Below, one piece after another: positions 17,025 through 25,783 of a DNA stretch of 64,000 nt. The notes under the pieces were generated by a model. It saw only the letters and a program-made list of their open reading frames with translations, was not told the origin of the DNA and searched no databases. The stretch is from contig NZ_SODF01000002.1 in assembly GCF_004365875.1 (NCBI RefSeq), positions 1,426,001 to 1,490,000 on the forward strand, given 5' to 3'. Source of the DNA: Kribbella kalugense (GTDB taxonomy: Bacteria; Actinomycetota; Actinomycetes; Propionibacteriales; Kribbellaceae). A program made the translations under genes and the position numbers. The number at the start of each line of letters is the position of its first letter. The first letter of the stretch is position 1.

Positions 17025-18188
17025 ATGACGACCGAAGCCGTGAAGGCCGCCCTCAGCCGCCAGGAGATCGAACTGCCCTCGTGGGCGTTCGGCAACTCCG
17101 GCACCCGGTTCAAGGTGTTCACCCAGCCGGGTGTTCCCCGCTCGCCGGAGGAGAAGATCGCCGACGCGGCCGTCGTCCACAAGTACACCGGGGTCGCGCC
17201 GAGCGTGGCGCTGCACATCCCCTGGGACAAGGTGGACGACTACGCGGCCCTCTCGGCGTACGCGAAGGAGCAGGGCGTCCGGCTCGGCGCGATCAACAGC
17301 AACGTCTTCCAGGACGACGACTACAAGCTGGGCAGCGTCACCAACCCCGATCCCGCGGTACGCCGGAAGGCCACCGACCACCTGCTCGAATGCGTCGACA
17401 TCATGGACGCGACCGGGTCCCGGGACCTGAAGCTGTGGTTCTCCGACGGCACCAACTACCCGGGTCAGGACGACATCCAGGACCGGCAGGACCGGCTCGC
17501 GACCGCGCTGAAGGAGGTCTACGACCGGCTCGGCGACGACCAGCGGATGCTGCTCGAGTACAAGCTGTTCGAGCCGGCCTTCTACACCACGGACGTGCCG
17601 GACTGGGGTACGTCGTACGCGCACTGTCTCGAACTGGGGCCGAAGGCAACGGTCTGTATCGACACCGGGCACCACGCGCCGGGCACGAACATCGAGTTCA
17701 TCGTCGCGTTCCTGCTCCGGGTGAAGAAGCTCGGTGCGTTCGACTTCAACAGCCGGTTCTACGCCGACGACGACCTGATGGTCGGGGCGGCCGACCCGTT
17801 CCAGCTGTTCCGGATCATGAACGAGATCGTCCGCGGTGACGCGCTCGACCCGGAGCGCGGCATCGCGTTCATGCTGGACCAGTGCCACAACATCGAGGAG
17901 AAGATCCCGGCGATCATCCGCTCGGTGATGAACGTCCAGGAGGCCACCGCGAAGGCGCTGCTGGTCGACCGCGACGTACTGCGGAAGGCCCAGCAGGAAG
18001 GTGATGTGCTGGGCGCCAACGCGGCGCTGATGGATGCCTACAACACCGACGTACGGCCGCTGCTCGCGGAGCTGCGCGAGTCGCAGGGCCTCGACGCCGA
18101 CCCGGTCGCGGCGTTCAAGCGCAGCGGGTACTTCGACCAGATCACCAAGGACCGAGCCGACGGCCAGCAGGCCGGATGGGGAGCATGA
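17025..18188 (+). CDS. rhaI: L-rhamnose isomerase
   Basis: 387 residues, a TIM-barrel sugar isomerase of the RhaI type found in actinomycetes rather than the E. coli RhaA type. It converts L-rhamnose to L-rhamnulose. Metal and substrate residues are visible in LLEYKLFEPAFYTTDVPDWG (Glu), VCIDTGHHAPGTNIEFIVAF (Asp, His), KLGAFDFNSRFYADDDL (Asp) and FMLDQCHNIEEK. The start ATG 17025 is three bases after the mutarotase stop and is preceded by gagga. The stop overlaps the next gene. Confidence 0.92.
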   Translation: MTTEAVKAALSRQEIELPSWAFGNSGTRFKVFTQPGVPRSPEEKIADAAVVHKYTGVAPSVALHIPWDKVDDYAALSAYAKEQGVRLGAINSNVFQDDDYKLGSVTNPDPAVRRKATDHLLECVDIMDATGSRDLKLWFSDGTNYPGQDDIQDRQDRLATALKEVYDRLGDDQRMLLEYKLFEPAFYTTDVPDWGTSYAHCLELGPKATVCIDTGHHAPGTNIEFIVAFLLRVKKLGAFDFNSRFYADDDLMVGAADPFQLFRIMNEIVRGDALDPERGIAFMLDQCHNIEEKIPAIIRSVMNVQEATAKALLVDRDVLRKAQQEGDVLGANAALMDAYNTDVRPLLAELRESQGLDADPVAAFKRSGYFDQITKDRADGQQAGWGA

Positions 18189-20227
18189 ACAAAATGACCG
18201 ACACTGCAGCCGAGCTCGTTGCGCGTAGCAACCGACTGGGTGCCGATCCACGCAACACCAACTACGCGGGTGGCAATACCTCCGCGAAGGGTACGACGAC
18301 CGACCCCGTCACGCAGCAACCTGTGGACCTGCTGTGGGTAAAGGGCTCCGGTGGCGACCTCGGCACCCTGACCACCGCCGGCCTCGCTGTGCTGAGGCTG
18401 GATCGGTTGAACTCGTTGGTCGACGTCTACCCTGGCGTCGACCGCGAGGACGAAATGGTGGCCGCGTTCGACTACTGCCTGCACGGTAAAGGCGGCGCGG
18501 CACCGTCGATCGACACCGCGATGCACGGTCTCGTCGACTCCCCGCATGTCGACCACCTGCACCCGGACTCTGGCATTGCGCTGGCGACGGCTGCGGACGG
18601 CGAGAAGCTGACTGCGGAGTGCTTCGGCGACCGAGTGGTGTGGGTGCCGTGGCGGCGGCCCGGGTTCCAGCTCGGTCTGGACATCGCCGCGGTCAAGCGG
18701 GAGAACCCGCAGGCGATCGGCTGCATCCTCGGCGGTCACGGGATCACCGCCTGGGGCGACACGTCGGAGGAGTGCGAGGCGAACTCGCTCGACATCATCA
18801 GGACCGCCGAGCAGTTCCTCGCCGAGCGCGGGAAGCCCGAACCGTTCGGTGCGGTGGTCGACGGCTTCGAGGCGCTCCCGGTCGAGGAACGCCAGGCCCG
18901 GGCTGCGGCGCTGGCTCCGGTGATCCGCGGTCTTGCGTCGACGGACAAGCCGCAGGTCGGCCATTTCAACGACTCCGACGTGGTGCTGGAGTTCACCGCC
19001 CGGGAGCGGCTGGCCGAGCTGGCCGCGCTGGGCACCTCGTGTCCCGACCATTTCTTGCGGACGAAGGTCCGGCCGCTGGTGTTGGACCTCCCGCCGAGCG
19101 TCCCGCTCGATGAGGCCGTCAGTCGGCTCCGTGAGCTGCACGAGCAGTACCGCGTGGACTACGCCGCATACTACGACCGGCATGCCGAGGCGGACAGTCC
19201 GGCGATGCGCGGTGCGGATCCGGCGATCGTGCTGGTGCCTGGGGTCGGCATGTTCAGCTTCGGCAAGGAGAAGCAGACCGCTCGGGTGGCCGGCGAGTTC
19301 TACGTCAATGCGATCAACGTGATGCGCGGCGCCGAGGCGGTGTCGACGTACGCGCCGATCGACGAGCGGGAGAAGTTCCGGATCGAGTACTGGGCGCTGG
19401 AAGAGGCCAAGCTGCAGCGGATGCCCAAGCCGAAGCCGCTCGCCACCCGCGTCGCCTTCGTGACCGGTGGGGGATCCGGGATCGGCAAGGCGATCGCGCA
19501 GCGGCTCGCGGCCGAGGGTGCCTGCGTGATCGTGGCGGACCTCGATCTCGCCGCGGCCGAAGCAGTCGCGAAGGAGATCGGGTCGTCCGACGTGGCTGTT
19601 GCCGTGGGCGCCGATGTGTCGTCGGCGGATGCGGTCGAGGCTGCGCTGCAGGACGCCGTACTGGCGTTCGGTGGTGTCGATCTGATCGTCAACAACGCCG
19701 GTCTGTCGATCTCGAAGTCGTTGCTGGAGACAACAGAACGCGACTGGGACCTGCAGCACGACGTGATGGCGAAGGGTTCGTTCCTGGTGTCGCGGGCGGC
19801 CGCGAAGGTGCTGATCGACCAGGGGATGGGCGGCGACATCATCTACATCTCCAGCAAGAACTCGGTGTTCGCCGGCCCGAACAACGTCGCGTACGGCGCG
19901 GCCAAGGCGGACCAGGCGCACCAGGTCCGGCTACTCGCGGCCGAGCTCGGCGAGTACGGGATCCGGGTCAACGGCGTGAACCCTGATGGCGTCGTCCGCG
20001 GATCCGGGATCTTCGCCGGCGGCTGGGGAGCGAAGCGGGCCGCGGTGTACGGCGTACCGGAGTCGGAACTGGGTGCGTTCTACGCGCAGCGCACGCTGCT
20101 CAAGCGCGAGGTCCTGCCGGAGAACGTGGCGGCAGCGGTGTTCGCGTTGGCCGGCGGCGATCTCACTCACACTACCGGCCTGCACGTGCCTGTCGACGCC
20201 GGTGTGGCAGCCGCGTTCCTGCGGTAG
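18185..20227 (+). CDS. rhaD: Bifunctional rhamnulose-1-phosphate aldolase / lactaldehyde dehydrogenase-type SDR
   Basis: 680 residues in two domains. Residues 1-400 are a class II aldolase: GGNTSAKG near 29, the zinc-binding HLH at 124-126 (VDHLHPDSG) and GCILGGHGITAWG. Residues from about 420 form a short-chain dehydrogenase: VTGGGSGIGKAIAQRLA for NAD binding, LIVNNAGLS, and the YGAAK catalytic Tyr/Lys. The aldolase cleaves rhamnulose 1-phosphate to DHAP and L-lactaldehyde and the SDR part oxidises or reduces the aldehyde product. ATG 18185 overlaps the isomerase stop (ATGA); ATGs at 18176 and 18194 are alternatives. Confidence 0.92.
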   Translation: MNKMTDTAAELVARSNRLGADPRNTNYAGGNTSAKGTTTDPVTQQPVDLLWVKGSGGDLGTLTTAGLAVLRLDRLNSLVDVYPGVDREDEMVAAFDYCLHGKGGAAPSIDTAMHGLVDSPHVDHLHPDSGIALATAADGEKLTAECFGDRVVWVPWRRPGFQLGLDIAAVKRENPQAIGCILGGHGITAWGDTSEECEANSLDIIRTAEQFLAERGKPEPFGAVVDGFEALPVEERQARAAALAPVIRGLASTDKPQVGHFNDSDVVLEFTARERLAELAALGTSCPDHFLRTKVRPLVLDLPPSVPLDEAVSRLRELHEQYRVDYAAYYDRHAEADSPAMRGADPAIVLVPGVGMFSFGKEKQTARVAGEFYVNAINVMRGAEAVSTYAPIDEREKFRIEYWALEEAKLQRMPKPKPLATRVAFVTGGGSGIGKAIAQRLAAEGACVIVADLDLAAAEAVAKEIGSSDVAVAVGADVSSADAVEAALQDAVLAFGGVDLIVNNAGLSISKSLLETTERDWDLQHDVMAKGSFLVSRAAAKVLIDQGMGGDIIYISSKNSVFAGPNNVAYGAAKADQAHQVRLLAAELGEYGIRVNGVNPDGVVRGSGIFAGGWGAKRAAVYGVPESELGAFYAQRTLLKREVLPENVAAAVFALAGGDLTHTTGLHVPVDAGVAAAFLR

Positions 20228-20236
20228 GCGGTCGTT

Positions 20237-21697
20237 ATGTGGAGCATTGATCCGAGCCGGTCGGTCGACGGTCACGGCGCCCTGCCCTGGGTCGAGCCGC
20301 GCAAGACGCGGATCGGCCTGGTGGCGGGTGGGCTGGGCGCCTACTGGCCGCAGTTCCCGGACCTGTTGCCGCAGTTGCAGGCGTCGGCTCGTCGGGTGGC
20401 CGAGCGGTTCTCGGCGCTCGACTGCGAGGTGGTGGACGTCGGGTTCATCTCGGACGCGCAGGAGGGTGCCGCGGCGGCGGAGAAGCTGCGGCTGGCGGAC
20501 TGTGATCTGATCGTCGGCTTTCTGACGACGTACATGACTGCGTCGATGCTGGTCCCAGTTGCCCAGCGGAGTGGGGCGCCGGTGCTGTTGTTGAACTTGC
20601 AGCCGACCGAGGCGATGGATCACGACACCTTCGATACGGGCGCTTGGCTCGCGTACTGCGGCGCTTGCCCGCTACCGGAGATGGCGAACGCGTTCGAGCG
20701 GTGCGGGATCGACTTCCGGTCAGTGTCGGGCTACCTCGAGGACGAGCGGGCCTGGGCGCGGATCGACCGGTGGATTCGCGCGGCCGGCGTTCGCGCGGCC
20801 CTGCGGCACGGACGGCACGGCCTGCTGGGGCACCTGTACCCGGGGATGATGGACGTGATCACCGACCCGACGCTGGTCTCGGCGCAGTTCGGTGGGCATG
20901 TGGAGATCCTGGAGATCGACGACCTGCGGGTGCGGGTCGAGAAGGTCTCCGACGCCGAGACGTCCGCCCGGATGGAGTTGGCGCGGGAGGTCTTCACCCT
21001 CGACGACTCGGTCGACGAGGACGACTTCCGCTGGGGTGCGACCGTGTCGGTTGCGCTCGATCGGCTGGTCGAGGACTTTTCCCTTGATTCGTTGGCCTAC
21101 TACCACCGCGGCCTGGACGGCGAGACGCACGAGCGGGTCGCGGCCGGGATGATCCTCGGGGCTTCGTTGCTGACGGCAAGGGGTGTGCCGGCCGCGGGCG
21201 AGTACGAGCTGCGGACGTCGCTGGCGATGCTGGTGATGGACAAGCTCGGTGCGGGCGGGTCGTTCACCGAGCTGCAGGCGCTGAACTTCAACGACAACGT
21301 CGTCGAGATGGGCCACGACGGGCCGGCGCATTTGGCCATCTCGGCCCGGAAGCCCTTGCTGCGTGGGCTTGGCGTGTACCACGGCAAGCGCGGGTGGGGC
21401 GTCTCGGTGGAGTTCGACGTACAGCATGGGCCGGTCACGGTCTGCGGATTGGGGCAGCGGCGGGATGGATCGTTCAATCTGATCGCCTCCGAGGGGACCG
21501 TCGTACCGGGTCCGTTGCTGCAGATCGGGAACACGACGTCGCGGGTCGACTTCGGGTGCGACCCCGGCGAGTGGACCGACGCGTGGTCGGCGTCCGGCGT
21601 CGCACATCACTGGGCGCTCGGTACCGGTCATCGCGCTCGCGACCTGGCCGCGGTCGCGGACCTGCTCCATCTCGATCTCACGGTCGTGTCGCCATGA
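20237..21697 (+). CDS. L-fucose/L-arabinose isomerase family protein inside the rhamnose operon
   Basis: 486 residues resembling the L-fucose/L-arabinose isomerase superfamily: an N-terminal domain with TRIGLVAGGLGAYWPQF, LIVGFLTTYMTASMLVPVAQ and LLLNLQPTEAMDH, then a central domain with HGRHGLLGHLYPGMMDVITD and a C-terminal part with LNFNDNVVEMGHDGPAHLAI (likely metal-binding Glu and His). The operon already has a rhamnose isomerase, so this may act on another deoxy- or pentose sugar or be a diverged paralogue. It is 9 bp after the aldolase and overlaps rhaB, so it is certainly co-transcribed. Confidence 0.85.
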   Translation: MWSIDPSRSVDGHGALPWVEPRKTRIGLVAGGLGAYWPQFPDLLPQLQASARRVAERFSALDCEVVDVGFISDAQEGAAAAEKLRLADCDLIVGFLTTYMTASMLVPVAQRSGAPVLLLNLQPTEAMDHDTFDTGAWLAYCGACPLPEMANAFERCGIDFRSVSGYLEDERAWARIDRWIRAAGVRAALRHGRHGLLGHLYPGMMDVITDPTLVSAQFGGHVEILEIDDLRVRVEKVSDAETSARMELAREVFTLDDSVDEDDFRWGATVSVALDRLVEDFSLDSLAYYHRGLDGETHERVAAGMILGASLLTARGVPAAGEYELRTSLAMLVMDKLGAGGSFTELQALNFNDNVVEMGHDGPAHLAISARKPLLRGLGVYHGKRGWGVSVEFDVQHGPVTVCGLGQRRDGSFNLIASEGTVVPGPLLQIGNTTSRVDFGCDPGEWTDAWSASGVAHHWALGTGHRARDLAAVADLLHLDLTVVSP

Positions 21698-23115
21698 AGC
21701 GCGTCGCGGCGGTGGATCTGGGCGCGTCGAGCGGGCGGGTGATGCTCGGCGATGTCGGACCGGACTTCCTGCAGTTGCGCGAGCTGAACCGCTTCTGGAA
21801 CGGACCGGTGCGCGTGCACGGCCGACTGCATTGGGACATCCTGCACCTCTACCGCTCGACGCTGGACGGCCTGCAGGCTGCCGGTGCACTCGACGGGATC
21901 GGCATCGACTCCTGGGCAGTCGACTACGGCCTCCTCGACTCGGACGGTCGTCTGCTGGGCAACCCCGTCCACTACCGCGACGCGCGTACCGACGGTGTGA
22001 TGGAACGCGTGCTGGAGGAGGTCCCAGCTGCCGAGCTGTACGCCGTTACGGGCCTCCAGCAACTGCCCTTCAACACGATCTGCCAGCTGTCCGCCGAGAA
22101 GTTGGAGCAGGCAACGAGTCTGTTGATGATCCCGGATCTCCTCGGCTACTGGCTCACCGGTGAGATCGGCGCCGAGCGGACCAACGCCTCCACCACACAG
22201 CTCCTCGACGTCCGGACCCGGGAGTGGAGCGACGAGCTGATCTCAAGGATGGGCCTTCCACGGCGGATCTTTCCCGAGCTGCGTGAGCCGGGTGACGTGA
22301 TCGGTACTGCGTTACCCGACGAGACCGGGTTGGTCCCGGGGATCCCGGTGATCGCGGTCGGGTCGCATGACACGGCGTCGTCGGTGGTCGCCGTACCAGC
22401 TGAGCACGATCGCTTCGCCTACATCTCGTCCGGAACCTGGTCGCTGGTCGGGCTCGAGTTGGATGCGCCGGTGCTGACCGATGAGGCTCGCGACGCCAAC
22501 TTCACCAACGAAGGTGGCGTGGACGGGCGGATCCGGTTCCTGCGGAACGTGATGGGGCTGTGGATTCTTCAGGAGTGCCAGCGGGTGTGGGGCGACGACG
22601 ACTTGGACGGCCTGCTGCGGGACGCGGCTGCTGCGCCGCCGTTCGCCGTACTGATCGATCCCGATGCTCCGGAGTTCCTTGCCCCTGGCAACATGCCGGC
22701 CCGGATCGACGAGCACTGCCGGGCGACCGGGCAGGAGCCGCCGCGTTCCCGGGGTGCTGTGGTTCGCTGCATCCTGGAGAGTCTGGCGCTGGCATACCGA
22801 CGTACGTTGCGGTCGGCGCAGACGATCGCGGACCGCGAGGTCGACGTACTGCATGTCATCGGCGGTGGTTCGCAGAACGAGCTGCTCTGCCAACTGACCG
22901 CCGACGCGTCGGGACTGCCAGTGCTGGCCGGTCCGGTCGAGGCATCCGCGCTGGGCAACGTACTTGTCCAGGCTCGCGCTCTCGGCGAGCCCCTTCCGGA
23001 CCTGAGCGCGATGCGCGCACTGGTCCGGTCCACACACTCCCTGCGGCGCTACGAGCCGCAGGGTAAACCGGCCGACTGGGACGCCGCCGAGTCCCGGATG
23101 ATCGGAACCAGGTGA
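21694..23115 (+). CDS. rhaB: Rhamnulokinase
   Basis: 473 residues of the FGGY sugar-kinase family. AAVDLGASSGRVMLGDV is the phosphate-1 motif of rhamnulokinases; IGIDSWAVDYGLLDSDGRLL contains the catalytic Asp region; FAYISSGTWSLVGLELDAPV and VIGGGSQNELLCQLTADASG are the phosphate-2/adenosine blocks. It phosphorylates L-rhamnulose for the aldolase. The ATG at 21694 overlaps the previous stop; the longer open frame upstream is a shadow. Confidence 0.93.
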   Translation: MKRVAAVDLGASSGRVMLGDVGPDFLQLRELNRFWNGPVRVHGRLHWDILHLYRSTLDGLQAAGALDGIGIDSWAVDYGLLDSDGRLLGNPVHYRDARTDGVMERVLEEVPAAELYAVTGLQQLPFNTICQLSAEKLEQATSLLMIPDLLGYWLTGEIGAERTNASTTQLLDVRTREWSDELISRMGLPRRIFPELREPGDVIGTALPDETGLVPGIPVIAVGSHDTASSVVAVPAEHDRFAYISSGTWSLVGLELDAPVLTDEARDANFTNEGGVDGRIRFLRNVMGLWILQECQRVWGDDDLDGLLRDAAAAPPFAVLIDPDAPEFLAPGNMPARIDEHCRATGQEPPRSRGAVVRCILESLALAYRRTLRSAQTIADREVDVLHVIGGGSQNELLCQLTADASGLPVLAGPVEASALGNVLVQARALGEPLPDLSAMRALVRSTHSLRRYEPQGKPADWDAAESRMIGTR

Positions 23116-23363
23116 TTGATATGACCGTCCTCCCTCAGGAACTCCGACCCCTTGCCCGGCGGGTGCCGCCGCGCGAGATCAGTCATGACGATCTGCAACT
23201 GCTCCGCCTGCTCGCGACCGGGTTGCCGGTCGACGCGGTCGCGCGCCGGCTCGAGTTGTCCGAGCGCACGGTCCGGCGCCGTACCCGCCTGATCTGCGAC
23301 CGCCTCGGTTTCAGTACCGCCATCGAGGCGATCGTTTGGGCGGCTCGTCGCGGCCTGGTCTGA
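23112..23363 (+). CDS. Small stand-alone LuxR-type (GerE) HTH protein
   Basis: 83 residues consisting almost entirely of a LuxR/GerE HTH: LRLLATGLPVDAVARRLELS, then ERTVRRRTRLICDRLGFSTA and IEAIVWAARRGLV. There is no receiver or ligand domain. The GTG at 23112 overlaps the rhaB stop (GTGA); an ATG at 23121 is an alternative. As the last gene of the rhamnose operon it may add a second layer of control or act on other genes; its role is unknown. It converges on ilvA. Confidence 0.8.
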   Translation: MIDMTVLPQELRPLARRVPPREISHDDLQLLRLLATGLPVDAVARRLELSERTVRRRTRLICDRLGFSTAIEAIVWAARRGLV

Positions 23364-23370
23364 CATACGG

Positions 23371-24642
23371 TCAGATCAGATACCTGAATTCTGGTGAGTT
23401 CGGGTTGATGCGTTCGATGTCGAGCGGCGCGGCGTCCATCCTGGCCAGCAGGCCGGGAAGGTCGTCGCGGCTGCTGATCTCGATACCGACCAGCGCGACG
23501 CCGGTCTCGCGGTTGTTCCGTTTCACGTACTCGAACAGCGCGATGTCGTCGTCCGGCCCGAGCACTCCATCGAGGAACGTGCGGAGGGCGCCGGGCTCCT
23601 GCGGAAACGTCACCAGGAAGTAGTGCTTCAGGCCCTCGTACACCAACGATCGTTCGAGGATCTCGCCGTACCGGCTGACGTCGTTGTTGCCGCCGGACAG
23701 CAGACAGACGACCGTCTCACCCGGGCGGACGTCGAGACCGTTGCCTAGGGCACTTGTCGACAAAGCGCCCGCGGGCTCGGCGATCAGTCCGTCGGTCTGG
23801 TAGAGCTCGAGCATCTCCGAGCAGACGAGCCCTTCCGGCACCGACATCAGCTCGACGCCGGCCTCCTGGACCAGCGGCAGGGTCACCTCTCCAACCCGTC
23901 GTACCGCTGCGCCGTCGACGAAGCTGTCCAGGTGCGGCAAGGTCACCGGCGCACCGGCCTCGAACGCTGCCGCCATGCTCGCTGCGCCGGCCGGCTCGAC
24001 CCCGACGATGCGTACGCCGGGATGCCGATGCCTGATCCACGTTGCAACCCCTGCAACGAGACCGCCGCCGCCGACGGGAACCACGAGTACGTCGGGAGCC
24101 TGGCCGAGCTGCTCGACCAGCTCGACGGCCACGGTCCCTTGGCCTGCAACGGTCCTCGGGTCGTCGAACGCCGGGACCATCGTGGCGCCGGTCGCCTCGA
24201 CCTCCGCGAGTGCGGCCGCGGCTGCGTCGTCGTACGTGTCGCCGGTGACGATCACCTTGACCTGCTTGCCGCCGAGGGCCGCGATCCGGTCCCGCTTCTG
24301 GCGTGGCGTCGTACGCGGAACGTAGACCTTGCCCTGGACGCCGAGGATGTGGCACGAATACGCCAGCCCCTGGCCATGATTGCCGGCGCTCGCGCACACC
24401 ACGCCGGCCGCCTTGGCCGCGTCGTCGAGCTGGGCGATCAGGTTGTACGCGCCGCGGAGCTTGTAGGAGCGCCCGATCTGCAGGTCCTCGCGCTTCAGCC
24501 AGACCTGCGCTCCGGTGCGCTCGGAGAGGCGGAGGTTGCGCTGCAACGGTGTACGCACAGCGACGCCGTCGAGACGCTTGACCGAGTCCTCGATCGCTGC
24601 CGCGTCAACGGTCGATCGAGCGACTGAACTACTGCCGTGCAT
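23371..24642 (-). CDS. ilvA: Threonine ammonia-lyase (threonine dehydratase), biosynthetic type
   Basis: 423 residues, close to the length of actinobacterial IlvA. The PLP lysine lies in GRSYKLRGAYN; ASAGNHGQGLAYSCHILGVQ and VVPVGGGGLVAGVATWIRHR are the substrate and phosphate loops; about 80 C-terminal residues (HYFLVTFPQEPGALRTFLDG onward) form an ACT-like regulatory domain that binds isoleucine in the family. It makes 2-oxobutanoate from threonine for isoleucine synthesis. ATG 24642 follows aagga; the upstream open frame is not protein-like. No ilv genes adjoin it. Confidence 0.93.
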   Translation of the reverse strand: MHGSSSVARSTVDAAAIEDSVKRLDGVAVRTPLQRNLRLSERTGAQVWLKREDLQIGRSYKLRGAYNLIAQLDDAAKAAGVVCASAGNHGQGLAYSCHILGVQGKVYVPRTTPRQKRDRIAALGGKQVKVIVTGDTYDDAAAAALAEVEATGATMVPAFDDPRTVAGQGTVAVELVEQLGQAPDVLVVPVGGGGLVAGVATWIRHRHPGVRIVGVEPAGAASMAAAFEAGAPVTLPHLDSFVDGAAVRRVGEVTLPLVQEAGVELMSVPEGLVCSEMLELYQTDGLIAEPAGALSTSALGNGLDVRPGETVVCLLSGGNNDVSRYGEILERSLVYEGLKHYFLVTFPQEPGALRTFLDGVLGPDDDIALFEYVKRNNRETGVALVGIEISSRDDLPGLLARMDAAPLDIERINPNSPEFRYLI

Positions 24643-24874
24643 GACGTTCCTTCCCGTGCATGTGCACGATCCTCGCCGATTCGCTCGCTGCACAAGATGA
24701 TCCGCGTCCACAGTCCGGACCGGCGGGTACCTTTTGCGTTCCAGACTCTTGCACCAGGCGTGAAACGGCTCTTCACTGGGCAGTCTAGTTTTCATACGCT
24801 CACTCGGTGTAACGATCAGGGTCCTGATCGGGATGAGCCGGGTAAAGCCGGTCAGTGAGGACTGGAGGGCACAG

Positions 24875-25741
24875 ATGGAACTGATTCCGTTCAGTCTGTG
24901 GGGCGACGCTTTGTGGTGCGGTCAGGAAGTCGTGCGGGAAGCCCCGCACGAGCAGGCGATCCGTAGCCTGTTCCCTGATCCCATCCCGGCGCGCGGCGCA
25001 GATCTGGACACCGAGGCGGACCTCGTCCCGGAACCGCACAACCGTTTCGACCCGCGGTCGATCGCCGTCCGGGTGCATGGCAAGGTTGTCGGCTATCTGC
25101 CGAGGGACGACGCGCACCGGTACCACCCGGTGCTGTCAGAGCTGGTGGCGCAAGGCCTGCAACCGCAGGTGCCGTGTCACTTGTGGGTGAGTGAGTGGGA
25201 GCCGGCGGACTGGGACGGCAAGGGCGCCCAGGGCACCGAATTCCACGCCAGCGTCGCGGTCGCCCTCGGGCAGCCGCACATGCTCGTGCCGGTGAACCTG
25301 CCCCCGCCGGGCAGTTTTCACCTGCTCCCGGCCGGCAGCGGCATCGTCGTACCGGGTAGCGAGGTGCATCCCGACGTACTGGCGCCGTTCTTCCGGGCGG
25401 AAGGCGAGTGCTGGGCGTACTCCACCATGCACGCGATCGAGGAGGAGGACGGAATCCAGGACCGGCACCGGATCGTGGTCGAGATCCGGCTCGACGACGA
25501 ACCTGTCGGCCGGCTCAGTCCACGGTTGAGCGCCGAGTTCCTGCCGGCGATCCACTACCTCTCGGACATGCGCGCCGAGACCGCAGCCCGCATCGCCGTC
25601 CGCGGCGACCGCACCGCATCGGAGGTGACGCTGTACGCGGCGAGGAGTCACGACCTGCCGGCCACCTGGCCGGACGGGCTGGCCCGCTCCCCAGTCGCTT
25701 CCCCGCAATGGCACTACTGGGCGACCAAGGAAGCCAACTAG
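24875..25741 (+). CDS. HIRAN-domain protein
   Basis: 288 residues. Residues about 50-82 (VPEPHNRFDPRSIAVRVHGK, then VVGYLPRDDAHRY) match the HIRAN domain, a small fold that in eukaryotic HLTF/Rad5 binds 3' DNA ends and in bacteria is usually stand-alone or fused to nucleases or helicases. The C-terminal half (RIVVEIRLDDEPVGRLSPRL) looks like a second copy of the same strand pattern. No helicase or nuclease domain is fused or adjacent. ATG 24875 is preceded by ggaggg at ideal spacing. Function unknown. Confidence 0.75.
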   Translation: MELIPFSLWGDALWCGQEVVREAPHEQAIRSLFPDPIPARGADLDTEADLVPEPHNRFDPRSIAVRVHGKVVGYLPRDDAHRYHPVLSELVAQGLQPQVPCHLWVSEWEPADWDGKGAQGTEFHASVAVALGQPHMLVPVNLPPPGSFHLLPAGSGIVVPGSEVHPDVLAPFFRAEGECWAYSTMHAIEEEDGIQDRHRIVVEIRLDDEPVGRLSPRLSAEFLPAIHYLSDMRAETAARIAVRGDRTASEVTLYAARSHDLPATWPDGLARSPVASPQWHYWATKEAN

Positions 25742-25783
25742 GCGGCTGCGCAGTGCTGACCAGGTCCGGCCGGCGCTGCGGAG

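Noticed and set aside
16434..18251. 605-codon open frame on the - strand over the rhaM-rhaI region
   Set aside because: Antisense to rhaM and rhaI, which form an unbroken operon with strong family motifs. Compositionally a shadow of GC3-rich coding.
18038..19921. 627-codon open frame on the - strand over the aldolase gene
   Set aside because: Antisense to the bifunctional aldolase, with no motif and no plausible ribosome-binding site.
24643..24874. T-box or attenuator upstream of ilvA
   Set aside because: The leader contains a GTGCATGTGCAC palindrome but no T-box sequence, no specifier codon pattern and no terminator/antiterminator pair that I could fold by eye.
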